Assembly: GCA_903772945.1 (NCBI GenBank)
Contig: CAICTM010000058.1
Span: forward strand, 62,001 to 126,000
DNA: 64,000 bases
Source: Seminavis robusta
Taxonomy: Eukaryota; Bacillariophyta; Bacillariophyceae; Naviculales; Naviculaceae
Reading direction: 5' to 3'
This document shows positions 11,001 through 26,800 of the stretch, in pieces. Position numbers and translations under genes: made by a program. Under the pieces are notes generated by a model that was given only the letters and a program-made list of their open reading frames with translations, was not told the DNA's origin and ran no database searches. The number at the start of each line of letters is the position of its first letter. Position 1 is the stretch's first letter.

Positions 11001-11795
11001 GCTTCTTGCTAGAGAAACTGACGGGGTCTTGAGTGGTTGGAGGTGGGTTCGACATGATCAACTAGTTCAAAGGAGATGGGAAGAAGGTGGATGATAGCTT
11101 TTCGTGCATTGAGGAGGAGGAAAGGGGAAGCCACCGTACATGGGAAGACACGAAGCCAACAGGAATTTCGGATCCCTAACCCTATAAGCAAATGAGTGAA
11201 GATCTGCAAAGTTTGGTGGTGACTGAAGAGTCCAATGGCTGGGTGTGAACTTGTTGCTACCCTACTCCCACCATCAGGTTGGATAGTTTTACGCAGAAAA
11301 CACAGCTGTGCGCTATAGTTGTTTTCTTGGTGTTGTGTTACAATCGTTCCTTTGATTTGTCTTCGCCTAAGATTTTGTTTACGCATTGCTATCAACCGCG
11401 CAGCCACAGCTAAGCTTCAGCACTGCTGCCGTATGCTCTCATTGCTACCATCTTGTTATTGAGGCGTCAGATAGGCGAAACGACGGTAGGGAACATGACA
11501 TTCAATCCGTACCTGTGATATATGCCATAGATTCGGATGCTTTGGGCAAGCCCTAGGTTGCCACGCCATGCAACGCCTCAGAAATATATGTTGTGCTACA
11601 CCGATCTCACTTCGTCGTTAAGCCGTCATTTATTTTGTTAGGAAACTGCAACGACACATCCAAAGACACGCACCTGAGATGTTCGGGACATGTTGCAGTG
11701 ATCCAGATGGTGCTCTTCAAAAGACTCTCCTTTTCCTACAATCCTTCCTACTACCAATCCCTCAAGCCAATGCCGTCACCAAGAATGCCAGCAAC
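11001..11795. other. Intergenic, 795 bp
   Basis: This lies between the F-box-like unknown and the 3' end of SF1, both on the minus strand. The 132-codon minus-strand frame at 11009-11407 has no recognisable features and is probably chance. Some of this stretch may be 5' leader of the downstream unknown gene. Nothing else is seen. Confidence 0.45.
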
Positions 11796-13805
11796 CTAGC
11801 TCCACCAGTTGAAACCGCCAGCATCTCCACCACCAGATCCATAGTAACTACGATAATCCCATCCACTCGTCTCATCACCAGGCTGTGCCTGACGCTGCTG
11901 TTGTTGTTGTTGCTGCTGCTGATAAGGAGGCTGCTGTCCGTAGTGTTGTTGCTGCTGCTGATGTCCGCCTTGATTGTGTCCTCCTTGGTGATAGCCCCCT
12001 TGTTGTCCTCCTCCTCCACCACCACCACCTCTTCCGTAATGATTGTACTGCTGCCTCTGCTGATGGTGCTGATTGTGATGTTGCTGATTTCCGTAGTAAC
12101 CACCACCGCCACCCTGTCCGCCCGGCGGTCCGTAATTGTTTTGTTGGGGTGGAGGCGGGGCTCCACCAGGGGGAGGAGGGGGCATCCCTCCCGGCGGTTT
12201 TCCACCGGGTGGCCCTGATCCCTGTGGTGGCGGGGGCAACCCAGCGGACGGAGGCGGCGGTGGACGCCCGCTGTTTGTGGGTGTGGGCGGAGCCGGTGCC
12301 GACGGGTTGTTGGTCGCTGTGGCCTTCTCCGCCTTTTTCCCATCCAATTCTGCCATGAAGGACATGTAGTCGGAATCCAACTCTTGTGGATTCTTCTGAT
12401 CGCCGGCGGGTGCCTTTTGCGTACAATCACGAGTTGGATGCGACGTATCACCGCAAATGGCACACTTGACGGCCATCGACTGCTTGTTCATGCTGAACCT
12501 CTTAGGGCACTCAAAGGAGCGATGTCCCTTTTCGGCACAAATCTGACAAAACTCGTCTTCCTTCAAGGTACCGTTGAGAAGGGCCAATTCCCGCAGTTGG
12601 TTCTGCTTGTGCACGTTCTTTTCGTCATCAATGACCACCAACATTTGCTCAATCATATCCGTGGCGGCATCGACCGATTTTTGGTCGTCACCGGTGATGA
12701 CCACATGAAGCGGTTCGTTGTCTCCTTCCATCAACTTGCCGTCCCGTCTACCTCTGGCTCCCTCCTTGACCGAACCACGGCCGCGAATGGCAATTTTGCA
12801 TCCAGTCTTTGACTCTAGTTCCTTTTGTGTTTTCCCTCGTGGTCCAATGATGAGTCCAATAAAGTTGTAGGTTGGGTGTTCTTCCACTGGAATGCGAATC
12901 TTTTTGCTCCTCTTGCGTTTGAAAAAGGCACTCTTGCGGGTTGCAGGGTTCAAGCTCATGAGCTCTTCCAGAATATCTTGGCGTTCCGCCGAGAAGCGTT
13001 CTCGCCAACGAACGGCGCGGGTGTTTTTCCTCTTTCCGTCGGCTCCGTAGACTGCAACAATACGTGGTCAATTCATCGAGAAGAAAAAGAAAGACAAACA
13101 GAATCAATCAAATATCATTCAGCATTGTTTGCTCGGATGAAATAATAGGGTGAGATGGCACACGAAATAATAACAAGGCTGCTTACCGGGAGGTGGCGAG
13201 GGTGACCGATCACGATGTCCACGAGGCAACGCGTCCGCACGAGCAGCCTCCGCTTCGAGATTGTTGAGCTTGTCGTTGATGACACGCAATCGCGATTGCA
13301 ACGACGCCATTTTCTGCTGATCCTGAGGACTCAAATTGGTCGGCATTCCAGGCAATCCGGGCAACGGCACCATGGGCTTGTTCTGATGATGACTATTGTG
13401 GTTCTGGACCACGGGAGGTGGCGCTGGCTGGTCACGACCCCACCGAGATCGGCGCTTGTTGGGTTCGTTACTATTGTTCGCATTATTGTTGCTGCTGTTG
13501 TTGTCTTCTGCGTTGCCCCAACGAGACCGACGCTTGCGAGGAACATCGCCCTTTTGAGAATGCTGCAGATACGCCTTGCGAGCGTCCTTCCATCCCGGCC
13601 AATTCAACACTTCTTTCCACAGACTGGGATACGACCCATACTTGTTTCGCAACGCCGTCGCTTCGGGGTTGTCACTCATGAACCAATTCTTCATGACAAC
13701 ATGGTCGCCGCGGATCGTAGCCACCAGCTCGGCGGCTTCCTCTCCGTCTTGCCCCATCTTATCTTGATATATAATCAAACTGTTGAGCAACAAAGAGTCT
13801 TCCAC
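11796..13805 (-). CDS. SF1: Splicing factor 1 / branch-point binding protein
   Basis: Binds the intron branch-point sequence and U2AF in the earliest spliceosome. Two exons, 13805-13187 and 13051-11796, giving 624 residues. The join gives SPSPPPVYGADGKRKNTR, matching the classic SPSPEPIYNSEGKRLNTR region. Residues 90-97 (RKRRSRWG) and 117-123 (KRRSRWG) are two copies of the U2AF-ligand motif; most SF1 proteins have one. The helix-hairpin region lies at about 207-250. The KH-QUA2 domain spans about 255-365, with the GPRGK loop at 276-280 and GRGSVKEG. Two CCHC zinc knuckles lie at 375-389 and 403-416. The C-terminus is proline-, glycine- and glutamine-rich, ending GGFNWWS. The N-terminal ~80 residues are not typical. 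Met17 is an alternative start. Confidence 0.92.
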
Positions 13806-14268
13806 TATCTTGGATATTACCAGTACTAGCTAGCTAGTACAGTACAGCAGCTGGAATGGGAATCGTACAGGCATCAACCAACTGAAAAAGCAGTGAACGG
13901 GTTCTGCAAGTTGTGGCAGGAGGCGGTCTGTTCGGACAGGAGGACGAAGCGCCGGGAGGCACGACAGACGGATACCGGTATCCCTATCCTCCAGTTGACG
14001 AAGCCACGGTCTGTCGGCGCAGTCAGCCTGAAACGCTACTGGGCATCATACGGCACTCAAGAATTTATCTGCAGAACGGGTGTATTCACTTTGGTACAAG
14101 CTAAAGGTTACTGTATGATAATTTTTGAAAGATTAGTTGTGGAAGTCGCCGCTGCAATTTTTACTCCATTCCACTACGTTTATGCAGGCTATCAATTCCC
14201 AAACTCCTTGGAACCACTGACAACATCCTCCCAATGTGAGCGCTTGCTAGTAGGCTTCAGGAAGAAAT
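13806..14268. other. Intergenic, 463 bp, with CTAGCTAG palindrome
   Basis: This is the upstream side of SF1 and the downstream side of the GAPDH gene. It contains the 18-bp palindrome GTACTAGCTAGCTAGTAC at 13823-13840, starting 18 bases upstream of the SF1 start codon. A TACCGGTA-type motif lies near 13975. No gene is seen. Confidence 0.5.
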
Positions 14269-15537
<1,269 letters not shown>

Positions 15538-16021
15538 GATGGATTCCTTTAGTTTCTTCGAAGGTAGAAATTGTGGGTCGACCAGTGTGCTGGTGATGGC
15601 TGGATGGGAGATGAGAGGTTTGCTTTCCTCTCGAAAAGGTGCGGAGTTCGCGAGGTATCATATCTTGTTGTCATCCAAACGTCATCGTTTTGCACGCCAA
15701 GTCAGTAGTGACATCATGAAGACGTCTATATTGCGTCTCATAACTCCTTTGCCAATGAAAAGGGTCATAATGGGCTGAGTCACTTCTAACCGGCACAGCA
15801 GAGCCATCCAACCGCAAGTACAAATACGTGTTCGGCAGGTGCGAAGGTTCCCACACAGATGATACCTTTTGGACCTTTTCCTCCCTATGACGATCTTTCC
15901 TTTCCTGCCGGCAATAAAGGATTCTTGGGCTGAAGAAACAAACAACACCCATCAATGATCAATGTCCTGTCGACAGTCATAAAATTTTATCAACGCTCTA
16001 TCTTGTCAAAAAAATTGAACT
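15538..16021. promoter_or_regulatory. Shared upstream region of divergent GAPDH and TPI-GAPDH genes
   Basis: 484 bp between two start codons that point away from each other, so it should hold both promoters and 5' leaders. No TATA box or known motif stands out. Its role as a bidirectional promoter is inferred from the layout. Confidence 0.5.
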
Positions 16022-18131
<2,110 letters not shown>

Positions 18132-18661
18132 ATGTGGTAAGCATTTAACGTAAAAAGCCGGTGTAAATATTTTTAACTTGAGTCAGAGCTACTGTCTCTA
18201 GTAGAGACACTGGTGAGGATACGGTAGCGGTTCTGCAAAATTGGTTGCACGTGGGTGGAACGGCACATGTTCTCTCTGGTGTTAGTAGGCCAATCTTCAC
18301 TTGGCGAGTACTGTTAGGACCCGGCAAGGTATCTCTATTCAGATCCTATGGTATCTGCAGCCATTGAAACAAAGATAGTCTGACTTTTACGGATGGTAAC
18401 GTTTGTCACCATTCCTGCTCAAAGGCAGCGGTCAGCTTTACTTCTCCCTTGCTGGTACATGCCTGGTACTGCAACGTTTGCCAATATCGGTGGATACAAC
18501 TAACTTGAGACCATTGCAACTGTTGTATGCAAGTCCTCGAACACAGCTAGTCAGCAAAACTTCTAGAGGGTACCGCACCGCTTCGTATGCACCGCATGGG
18601 AGACGACGAATTATCAATAGTTGTCGTAACCTGCAACTCCTATAGCAAGATTATTCGTTTT
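18132..18661. other. Intergenic between convergent genes, 530 bp
   Basis: Shared 3' flank of TPI-GAPDH (plus) and the SNF5-like/PHD/bromodomain gene (minus). Nothing beyond ordinary non-coding sequence is seen. Confidence 0.5.
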
Positions 18662-21600
18662 CTACTTCTTTCGTGGCTGGAGCACCTCCTCTTCGCTCCT
18701 TTCTCTCTTTCCGTTGGCGTTCAACACGGGTGCCCCAAGCGGTGTCTTTCCCATCGACTCCTCGGGAAGCTTCACAACGAGCTGGCCGTTCGTCTCTTCG
18801 GAAGAAAGCGAGGGCTGGGCCGGGATGTTTTCTCGTGCAGTTTCTACCTGGATGTTGGCAACCACAGCTTCTTGCGTCTCACTACTTGCTGTGGCGACAC
18901 TTTGAGGGTCAGCAGATACGACGGTTCCATCGTGTTTCACTGAATCGACGTCTTGCGTTTCAGGTTCAACTGGCTTCGTAGCTACTGCCTGCGTCTCATC
19001 AGTATGCATGTTGTCGTCTGCGTGCATGTCGTCTCTGTCAAGTGTTTTCCAGATAATGCCGTCTACATTCCTATCCCCGTTCAAGTAGTAGTTGCAAAAG
19101 TTGGCTTTGCTGATCTCGTCGTCAGGAACAGAAGGGGAGTTCTTGCAAATTACCACCCAATCCTCGAAGGCTGCGTCAAGTGACTCGTAGCCACCCAAGG
19201 TCCTGCGCAGAACAACGTCCTCCTTGGCTATCGTGGCGCTTGGTGACAAGCAACGGGTAGAGTCAATCACTTGAGATGGACCGTTTTCGGTCCAGAATGA
19301 CGACAGAAGAACTTCTTTACGGCTCAATTCGAGTCTCCGCCACGTCCTTCCAGCGAACGTAACCTCTCCTGTTTTGGGTAGGTCCAGCAGAGCCTTCTTC
19401 AGCTCGGGCCGTGAAATGTCATCAGGAAGGCGAGGATCTGATAAAGCTTCGTCCATCGACATGAAGATAGAAGAGGATTCGCCGTCAATCATTTCGAATA
19501 TACGTTTTTCAGCTTCCGAGAAGACAACCTTGCCTTCGCGAAGCTTGTCCAAATAAAGCCAGCGGTATCCAAAGAGAGTCAATGAAGGTTCGCTCGCCGA
19601 TTTCTTGATCTGGGTCTTGACCGTGAACGTGGAGACAGTAACTTCACACTTCAAACCATGGTCGTACATCCACTTCGCTGCCTTCAACGCCGCACTGCCC
19701 GCAGTATATATCTTTACGATCATACCGGTGTCAGGATCAAGGACTGCCACCTTCATGGAGGTTCCACCCTTTTGTGCCGGAACATCAATCTCGTATGGCG
19801 ACTTTGGCCGCCAGTCGAGATTGGCTGGGATCGAGATCTTTCCCCGCTCGGTTGCCTTGCTCTTGACGTACTCGTCGACCTTCTTTCTTACAGTTTCGCT
19901 CAGATGGATATCCAAGTTCCGCGCTCGCATTGCTACCATGCGTCGCCGAAGAACCTCTGCCATGCGATAGATAGAGCTCCCTTCAACGTTGTAGTGGAAG
20001 CAGTTGTGCCACACCAACTCAATGTCTTTCAATATTGCCAAATGAATGTCGTCCCAGGATCGATTTGCTTCAAAGTATTTCTTGTAGCTGCCGTTGATGA
20101 TCCTTGCTGCTATTGTTCCCAGGTCCATCGGCTTCTTGATGATCGCAGGGTAGTCTGGCACTTGTTTGCTGTCCACTGGTACGGCAAAAAGAGCCCCAAA
20201 GTCGGCGTGCATTAGCTTCTCCAGCATTTCATGTGTTTTGCATAGGACGTCGATTTGCGTCAAGTTATCAGTCACAGTTTCTGACTTGAGCGCTCCGTAT
20301 TCTGCACTTATCATGGGTTGTGAATCCGCGCCGTTAAGTATGTACTCAGGAAGGTCTCCCTTTTCCTTGCGGCAAACGCTACATTCCCATTTATTCCCGG
20401 CCTCGTTCCCTTCGCCTTCCAGGCATTCCTGGTGAAACGCCCTTGGACAAAAATCACAACAAACGAGGTTTCCATGTTTCCGACAAGTGTAACAATAATC
20501 GACGTTGCCATCTTCTACAGGTTCGTCGGTTTTCTTGGGCAAGACCAACTTGGAAAGGTCGGGTTGTTTCACGTACGTTCCCTCTGCGGTGAACACGGTA
20601 AGGTAGTCGATCGAAGTACCTGGGTCGACATCTTGCTTGAAGCGCATTTCTCGTGGAAAATCGGTTGGTCGCGCTTTGTAAGTAGGCCTCGAACAGAAGG
20701 CAGGAATCGTGCCCTTTCGATTTGATGATTCGTTGGACTTGTGCGAAGACTTTGCTTTCCCCTTGGGTTTCGCTTTCGGCTTTTCGACAACGGGAGCAGA
20801 CGGTGGCTTTGTTGTTGATTCTTCTGACGCTTTCGAGTCAATAGAATCGCGTCTTTGAGGTTGGGTTGCGGCGTAGATCTTTTCTTGTTGTTTCGGCTTC
20901 GCATAGCAGGTGAACATGTCGTCAAAGACTGTGTCGCTGGCATCGGCTCCACCTTGCGCCTCACTCCTCCGTTTCATTTCAATTGCGAGTGCGTCTCGTC
21001 TTCGTCCGCATTTCGAACAAAGACAGGTAGCTGCACAGATGGGGCAATGATCAAAGACGACTTTATCAGTCACATGCTTGGCCGTGAGTCCAAGGCGAGC
21101 CTACAAAGGGAGCAAAAAATGCAAATAAAATCATCAACACCAAATGGACGGTACAGCTGCAGAAAAGAGAAGCCGATTTGTCGGCTGGTGCCTACCTCAA
21201 GGTGATTCACGCAATAGTAATGCGACTTGTGGCCACAAGCAAACTGCCCAACGAGGTTGTGCCGCTTGTGGCAGATGTGGCACACATAGTTCACGCGCAT
21301 ATTTAGTGTCCCTGTCGGGGGGGTCATATGCGGCGCCTTCTTTGCAATGTCCTGTTTCGAGAACTGAACCATCCGTTTCTTGACCTCTTCCACGAACTTT
21401 TCGTCCACCGTCTCGTTGAAGTAAATTGGTTTCGGAACACTAACAGGACGACTAGCAGCACTACCAGAGCCGGCTCCAGTGTGCCTCCTGGAACTCGACC
21501 CGTGTGCCCCACCGGAAGATTTCGATGCCTTCGACTTGCCCTTGGAGCCAGCGATCGTAGCCTCTGCTATAATGGCTCCAGGTATCGCCTTTTCAATGAC

Positions 21601-23450
21601 ACATACTTCCCCAAACATCCGAGAAATAGTGGAGACAGGAAAGTTGGTCCTTTGCGAGCCAGCTCCGTCTGTCATGGCAACAGGGACGGCGTATCCGCAA
21701 TGCTCTCGGACGTGACGATAAATCTGAGCCTGTATGCCCACAGCCAGATCGACTGTCTGTCCAAACGAAAGCCCAAACTCCTCCGCTGTCCTTGCCGCGA
21801 ACGCCATGGGAGTGGGCGTTGTCGGGTCAGAAAGGTCCCACGGAATTGTCTCTTCGAACGTTGGAACGTCCGCCATGTTTTTGCCAGGGAGCTCGTCATC
21901 GTCGATCAGAGGAAAGGACACGTTGACTTGCAATGTAAGTCGCGGTTCATCAAACTTGTGATTGGAATCCGTTTGCGGGACATCGCAAAGCAGCTCCCCG
22001 GTTGTTGCGTCGCGTGGTTCCATCCCCTCTCTTCCCCTGTGGTAGGTGTACAAATCAAGACTTCCGTCCTCCCGAAGAGTTTTGATTTTGATTACTTTTG
22101 AGTTTGGATCTGACCCTTCCACATACTCGTACTCGTCGGATTCCTGGATTGCTGCGTCTGAAACTTTCTCTGGTCCTCCGTTGGTCTCCACATTTTTGTC
22201 AGCTTTGGGGGCGACCGAACCAGCCTCATTGGTGGGTTTGCCAGCTGGTGGTTCCGTTGTTGGTGGTCCTCCGGGCTTTTCGGCATCCACAGCGGTTGGT
22301 TCAGCGGTTGATACTTCTTTTCCCTCAGCTGCTTTGCCGGCTGTCGCTTCCAATGTCACGGCGGTTTCCGGCTTTTCGGACTCTACTTGGGCTGGTGGTT
22401 TGTCTGTCCCCTCGGCTGCTTGGCTAGCCGACTCATTCTGGGCCACAGTTGCCTCGGCTGTTTCATTCGAAGTAGCAGCCTTCCCAGGTTCATCAGTGGC
22501 GGCCGGTTGTTTCGATGACGCCAACTCGGTTGTTTGGTCGGCTGTTGGCTGTGACTCCTCCACTTTCTGGGTTGCATTGTCTGTAATTGTCGGCTGCTGC
22601 ATTTTTACATTTGGATCCTTGTCTACAGCATCGGTTTTCGGTTCACTTGGCGCCTCTTTCATTTCCACATCTGGTTTCTCGGGAGATTTTTCGGCCTCTT
22701 GCATTTCCACATCCGGTACGGTTGGTCCTTCCGAAGCAGATTTCATTTCCACAACTGGTGGCTTCTCGATGGCGGGTGCTTCCGTTGGTGATTGTTGAGC
22801 TTCCTTTTCCTGGCCAGGTTCAGTGGTTGGCTTTGCATTTGGGTCTGTCTGTATAGCATCGTTCCCAGGTTCATTATTTTGCTGATCGGACGGAGCCACT
22901 TCCGCTGCAGAATTACTGTTTTCAATTTCACCATTCGCGGTTGGAGGAGGCTGTGGATTGCTGACATGAGAGGCTGCTGGTGCCTGATCTTCTTTTTCGG
23001 AATTCGCTGATTTGGCAGAGTTTGTCGCTGGATCTGGCGCAGCGTTCTCCTTACTGGCTGGATCTGGAACTGACTTTTCTGGCGCAAGTTGAGTTGCAGG
23101 AGTTTGTGCTGCTGCTGTTGATTGGCCACCGGCCGTAGGCACCAGACGAGCCTTGTCACGTTGACGTTTCTTCGATTTCAAGTAGGCCTTCTTCGTCTCT
23201 TTTCGTCGCGCCCTCTGTAAAGAATAGAGGAATAGAAATAAATGACACAGGTGAGACAATTCTAAAGGAACACATTGACTACATCAACACGAAACAAATA
23301 CCAATGGCCAAAAGAACTCACCTCATGAGGAGGCAACAGATCGGCTACGCCACCCATAGCAGTCCAACCCCAACGCGGTGGATCCAATAGCATCATATTC
23401 ATCATGCTCTCGGCATACTTCTCGCCTGAAGCATGTTGAGGACCGCTCAT
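18662..23450 (-). CDS. SNF5-like, PHD-finger and bromodomain chromatin protein
   Basis: Probable chromatin-remodelling subunit or histone reader. Three coding exons: 23450-23322, 23214-21196 and 21100-18662, giving 1528 residues. Exon 1 ends ...WGWTAMGGVADLLPPHE and joins a basic stretch RARRKETKKAYLKSKKRQRD. Next comes a long disordered region rich in P, E, T and A (about 60-440). An SNF5/SMARCB1-like repeat follows at about 480-570 (LTLQVNVSFPL...IPWDLSDP...FGLSFGQTVDLAVGIQ). A Cys/His cluster lies at about 685-750 (CHICHKRHNLVGQFACGH, later CPICAATCLCSKCG). A PHD finger is at about 916-963 (CYTCRKHGNLVCCDFC). A bromodomain is at about 997-1105 (PDYPAIIKKPMDLGTI, NCFHYN). The start is uncertain: an in-frame upstream ATG (MAKLFYFF, about 126 bases further up) exists. 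PHD and bromodomain are firm; the SNF5 call is moderate. Confidence 0.8.
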
Positions 23451-23872
23451 CTTGCTGTGTTGATAGAAGAAGGCAACAGGGAGGACTGATCCGCAGATGA
23501 TGGTTTGCTTCTGTCCATCGGGGTGTGTCGGTCTTCTTCGAATGATCTCGGAGAAGAAATAAAATAATTTTGCCATTTTTGGGAGTGTGGCGCTCCAAGT
23601 TTTTCGGGGAACCACGCCTGACCAGCCAATGACAAATTTCACGCGATTGCAAGTTTACGTAGTGAAGCTTCGCGCGAAAAGGGCGCATGCACCTCTGCAG
23701 CCCCGATTCCTCACTTTTGTTCTTTTCTTGGATCGATCGATCTTTGTGACGAAGGCGTGGGATGGGAGCTGGTGACAAGAAAAGTACGGACATAGCACAC
23801 AACATTCGGTTGGATTAATAAGACAGAACTTCGGAATCTAATAGTTGTCGTCATAGGCTAGGCATTGTCTCG
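23451..23872. other. Intergenic, 422 bp
   Basis: This lies between the start of the SNF5-like/PHD/bromodomain gene and the 3' end of the next minus-strand gene, and it contains the former's promoter or 5' leader. An in-frame ATG upstream of 23450 could extend that gene. Nothing else is seen. Confidence 0.45.
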
Positions 23873-26800
23873 TCAACAGAGAGGAATCAATTGGGCCATG
23901 AAAGCTTTTGCTGCTCGTAGCAAAGCGGGGGTGGGGTGCCATTCAATAGCAGAGCTCTCGTTATTCGTTCGCCCTCGTGCACCCTCGTTCACTTTCTTTT
24001 TGGCATACACATTAATGGCTTTTGGTGCTCTTTCTTTGGAGGCAAAGAGACGGGTTGTCAAATCCTTCAGAGTGGCTTCGTTTTCTTGTGGTAACAGCAG
24101 CCAACGATCCTTTTCGGCCATTGCTCTCCAAAGCTCTTGGTGGCGGTTTGTATCGGTGTCGACCAGCAACTCCGAGACCTTCTCGAACCACAAAAGGGAA
24201 TGCCACACATACAAGGCAGTAAGAACCTCCTCATCGTCGTCAGAGTCCAGGGCATTCGTGGATGCAGTGGTATCTGCCAATGCCAATGATTGGCTCCACT
24301 CAGCCACAGTCGGGTAGTCCGCAGGGACAACACCGTCAAGACGCACCAAAGAGTCGGCCAGGGCTTTAGCGCACATAATAATGGCGCAGAGGAACTCATT
24401 GTCGACAGACGGAGTTTCAAAAGGCACCCTGAGCGAGAAAGACAGACCCCGTACAATTTCCTTCAGTGAAGCAAGACTAACGTCACCATTTGTCCCGTCA
24501 CCAACACTGAAAATAGTCCCACTGCTCTCTGCCTCAATGAGCGCCGTAACAAAGCGAATGATACCCGTCTTGGCTTGAGCATCTTGGTTGGATTGCCAGA
24601 GTCGCAGTCGGGGAATAAGGTGGTCTTGCACAATCCTGTGTCGCAACAACCAAAGCTGTTCTTGCGTCGCTGTGTCATTGGGGCATCGCATTGTCATGAA
24701 GCAGTCCAAAGCAGCAGACCAATTCGAGCCCAATGGGTCAGACCTGCTGGCCGTAGGTGAAAACGTGGATAGGCCACGGCAAATTGTTCTGCGCAGGGAC
24801 GAGCTATCGGCAACCCTTCCGCTTCCGATTGAAATCAAAGATTGGAAAATCCTGCTATCATTGTGGCTATCGAGAAGGAACAATTCTCGGCTTCGTCGAC
24901 AAAGACTCTCACGAAGCATTGTGACTTTCAAGTTGGGATGCCGCTTCAGCCTGTGCTTAGTCCTGGAGTCGATCTCAGCCTGTGATACCCCTCTGGATCC
25001 ACTCTGTGATGTATTGATCATTTCATGCAAGGCCTTGTTGGCGGCTTCCTCGTTGTTTTGGAGAAGGGAAGGGAAGTAATCGTTGCTAATGTACGCGACG
25101 AGTGGCTTCATGGCACTCCTAACTCTCTCCTGGTGGAGCATCCAGCAAAGTAGACCAATGTGCATCTCCGCGTACGTCGAATATAGCGCTAACAACATGG
25201 CGTAGCCGTACTTTGTGTCGCCAGCGTTTTGCTCCCCCTCGGTGGCATCACTGATCTGTTCGGAGAGCTTCAGCACTTCGAATGATGACTTTGCAACGAA
25301 GTGATAACAGATGCGCTCAAAATCCCAAGTGCGTTGTCGCATAATGAAGGTCAGTATCACGATCCTCTTCAAGCACTCCTTCTCCATTGAAACGAAATGG
25401 AGCTTGCCAAAGACTTCGCCTTGGAAGGCTAGCTCCGCTGAGAGCTTTTCTCCGAGATCGACGTCCGCATCTCCCGGTCGTGCACCTTCCTTGTTCCTCA
25501 AGGCTGATGCAAAATCTTCGCAAAATTGCCACACCTCTTCGCCAAGCATTGAATCTCCGCCCTTGGTCTCGTCGACAAGTCGATTCAGAGCTTCTTCACT
25601 GCCCCGCCCGCCCATGCTGATGATAAGGGGCTCATTTTGTGTCGGGAACTTGCATAGGACAGCGCTATCAAGCATTTGATCCATCAAGCTGGGAAGAATC
25701 AAGTCCTTGGTTGCGACCACTGCAGCAGCTGTCTTGGGATTGACTTTGACCATGTTGCAGAGGGATAGAGACATGAGCAACGCCAATTCATCGTAATATG
25801 GCATGTCATCGTCAGATGGCATGGTGTGAAGTTGTTCCATAAACGAAAACAAACTGCGTGATGACTTGTCATCCAAGGTTGCCGCAAGTGCGGCAAGGCA
25901 ATCACAGATGTAGTGCTTGTGCTTATCCACAAGCAACTTGCCTTGCGGGCTTAAATGCAGGTCGTGTCGGTCGGTTGTTGGGTGCTGCTGGTTTTCAACC
26001 ACGAACATACTAGATGGCTTCAATGATGATGTCAAAGCAAGATGTGTTTGCTTCGTTAGCGCAAGCTTTGAAGGAGGGAATGAAAATCTTGAGCATTCAC
26101 TACATCTTCGCTACGTACCTTTGAATGGATGAGGGCATCGCAAAGAAGTCTAAAGAGGTCGTTTTCGTCGCCATGTCGGCCTTCAGTGGTACCGTTTTCT
26201 GCAATGATGCCCATTCCAGCAATATCTTCATCCCTGAGGTCTCCCCACAAGTCTTCGATCGCATCAGGTTGAGAAGAACCTTCTCCACTGGACTCATTCG
26301 TCGTATTTGATGCATGTGCAAGCTTTATGTGCGCAGTCAAAACCGCAGCTCCCTGAAGCGATGTGAGCAATGACCGAACACAAATGCTTGCCTCCACTCC
26401 AAAGACGCAGTCTCGTGCAAAAGTAGAGAAACATTTCTTGATCGTTCGTGATATCATAGTCAATGAAACTTTTCCGAAGGCGATCAAATGCTCGACGTTA
26501 TCATTCGGCTCTTTGGAAACTAATTGGCGGTAGACAAGGCTCAGACAGGTAGCAATGCATGTAAAGAGGCTTGTGGTAACTTGCTGGTTCGGAGATTTCT
26601 TGTCACAGCAACAATCTAAGCATGCAACCAGACTTGAGAATAGAAACACAAGACTTTCCCCGTCTGCCGTCCCGTTGCCCATCCACCCATCAGCCAATTG
26701 AGGGATCTCAGAGTCATCGCGCCAAGGCTGAACTCCCAGAAACGCATGAGTCGCACATGTCATTGCCTTCCCAGCACCATAGAGGCGATAGTCGTCCCCT

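Noticed and set aside
11762-12463. Other long frames across the SF1 C-terminus
   Set aside because: Low-complexity proline/glycine/glutamine coding DNA gives open shadow frames. The SF1 frame is supported by its KH domain and zinc knuckles.
22046-22798. Plus-strand open frame of 250 codons rich in S, A and F
   Set aside because: It is antisense to the P/E/T/A-rich disordered part of the SNF5-like/PHD/bromodomain gene; a compositional shadow.
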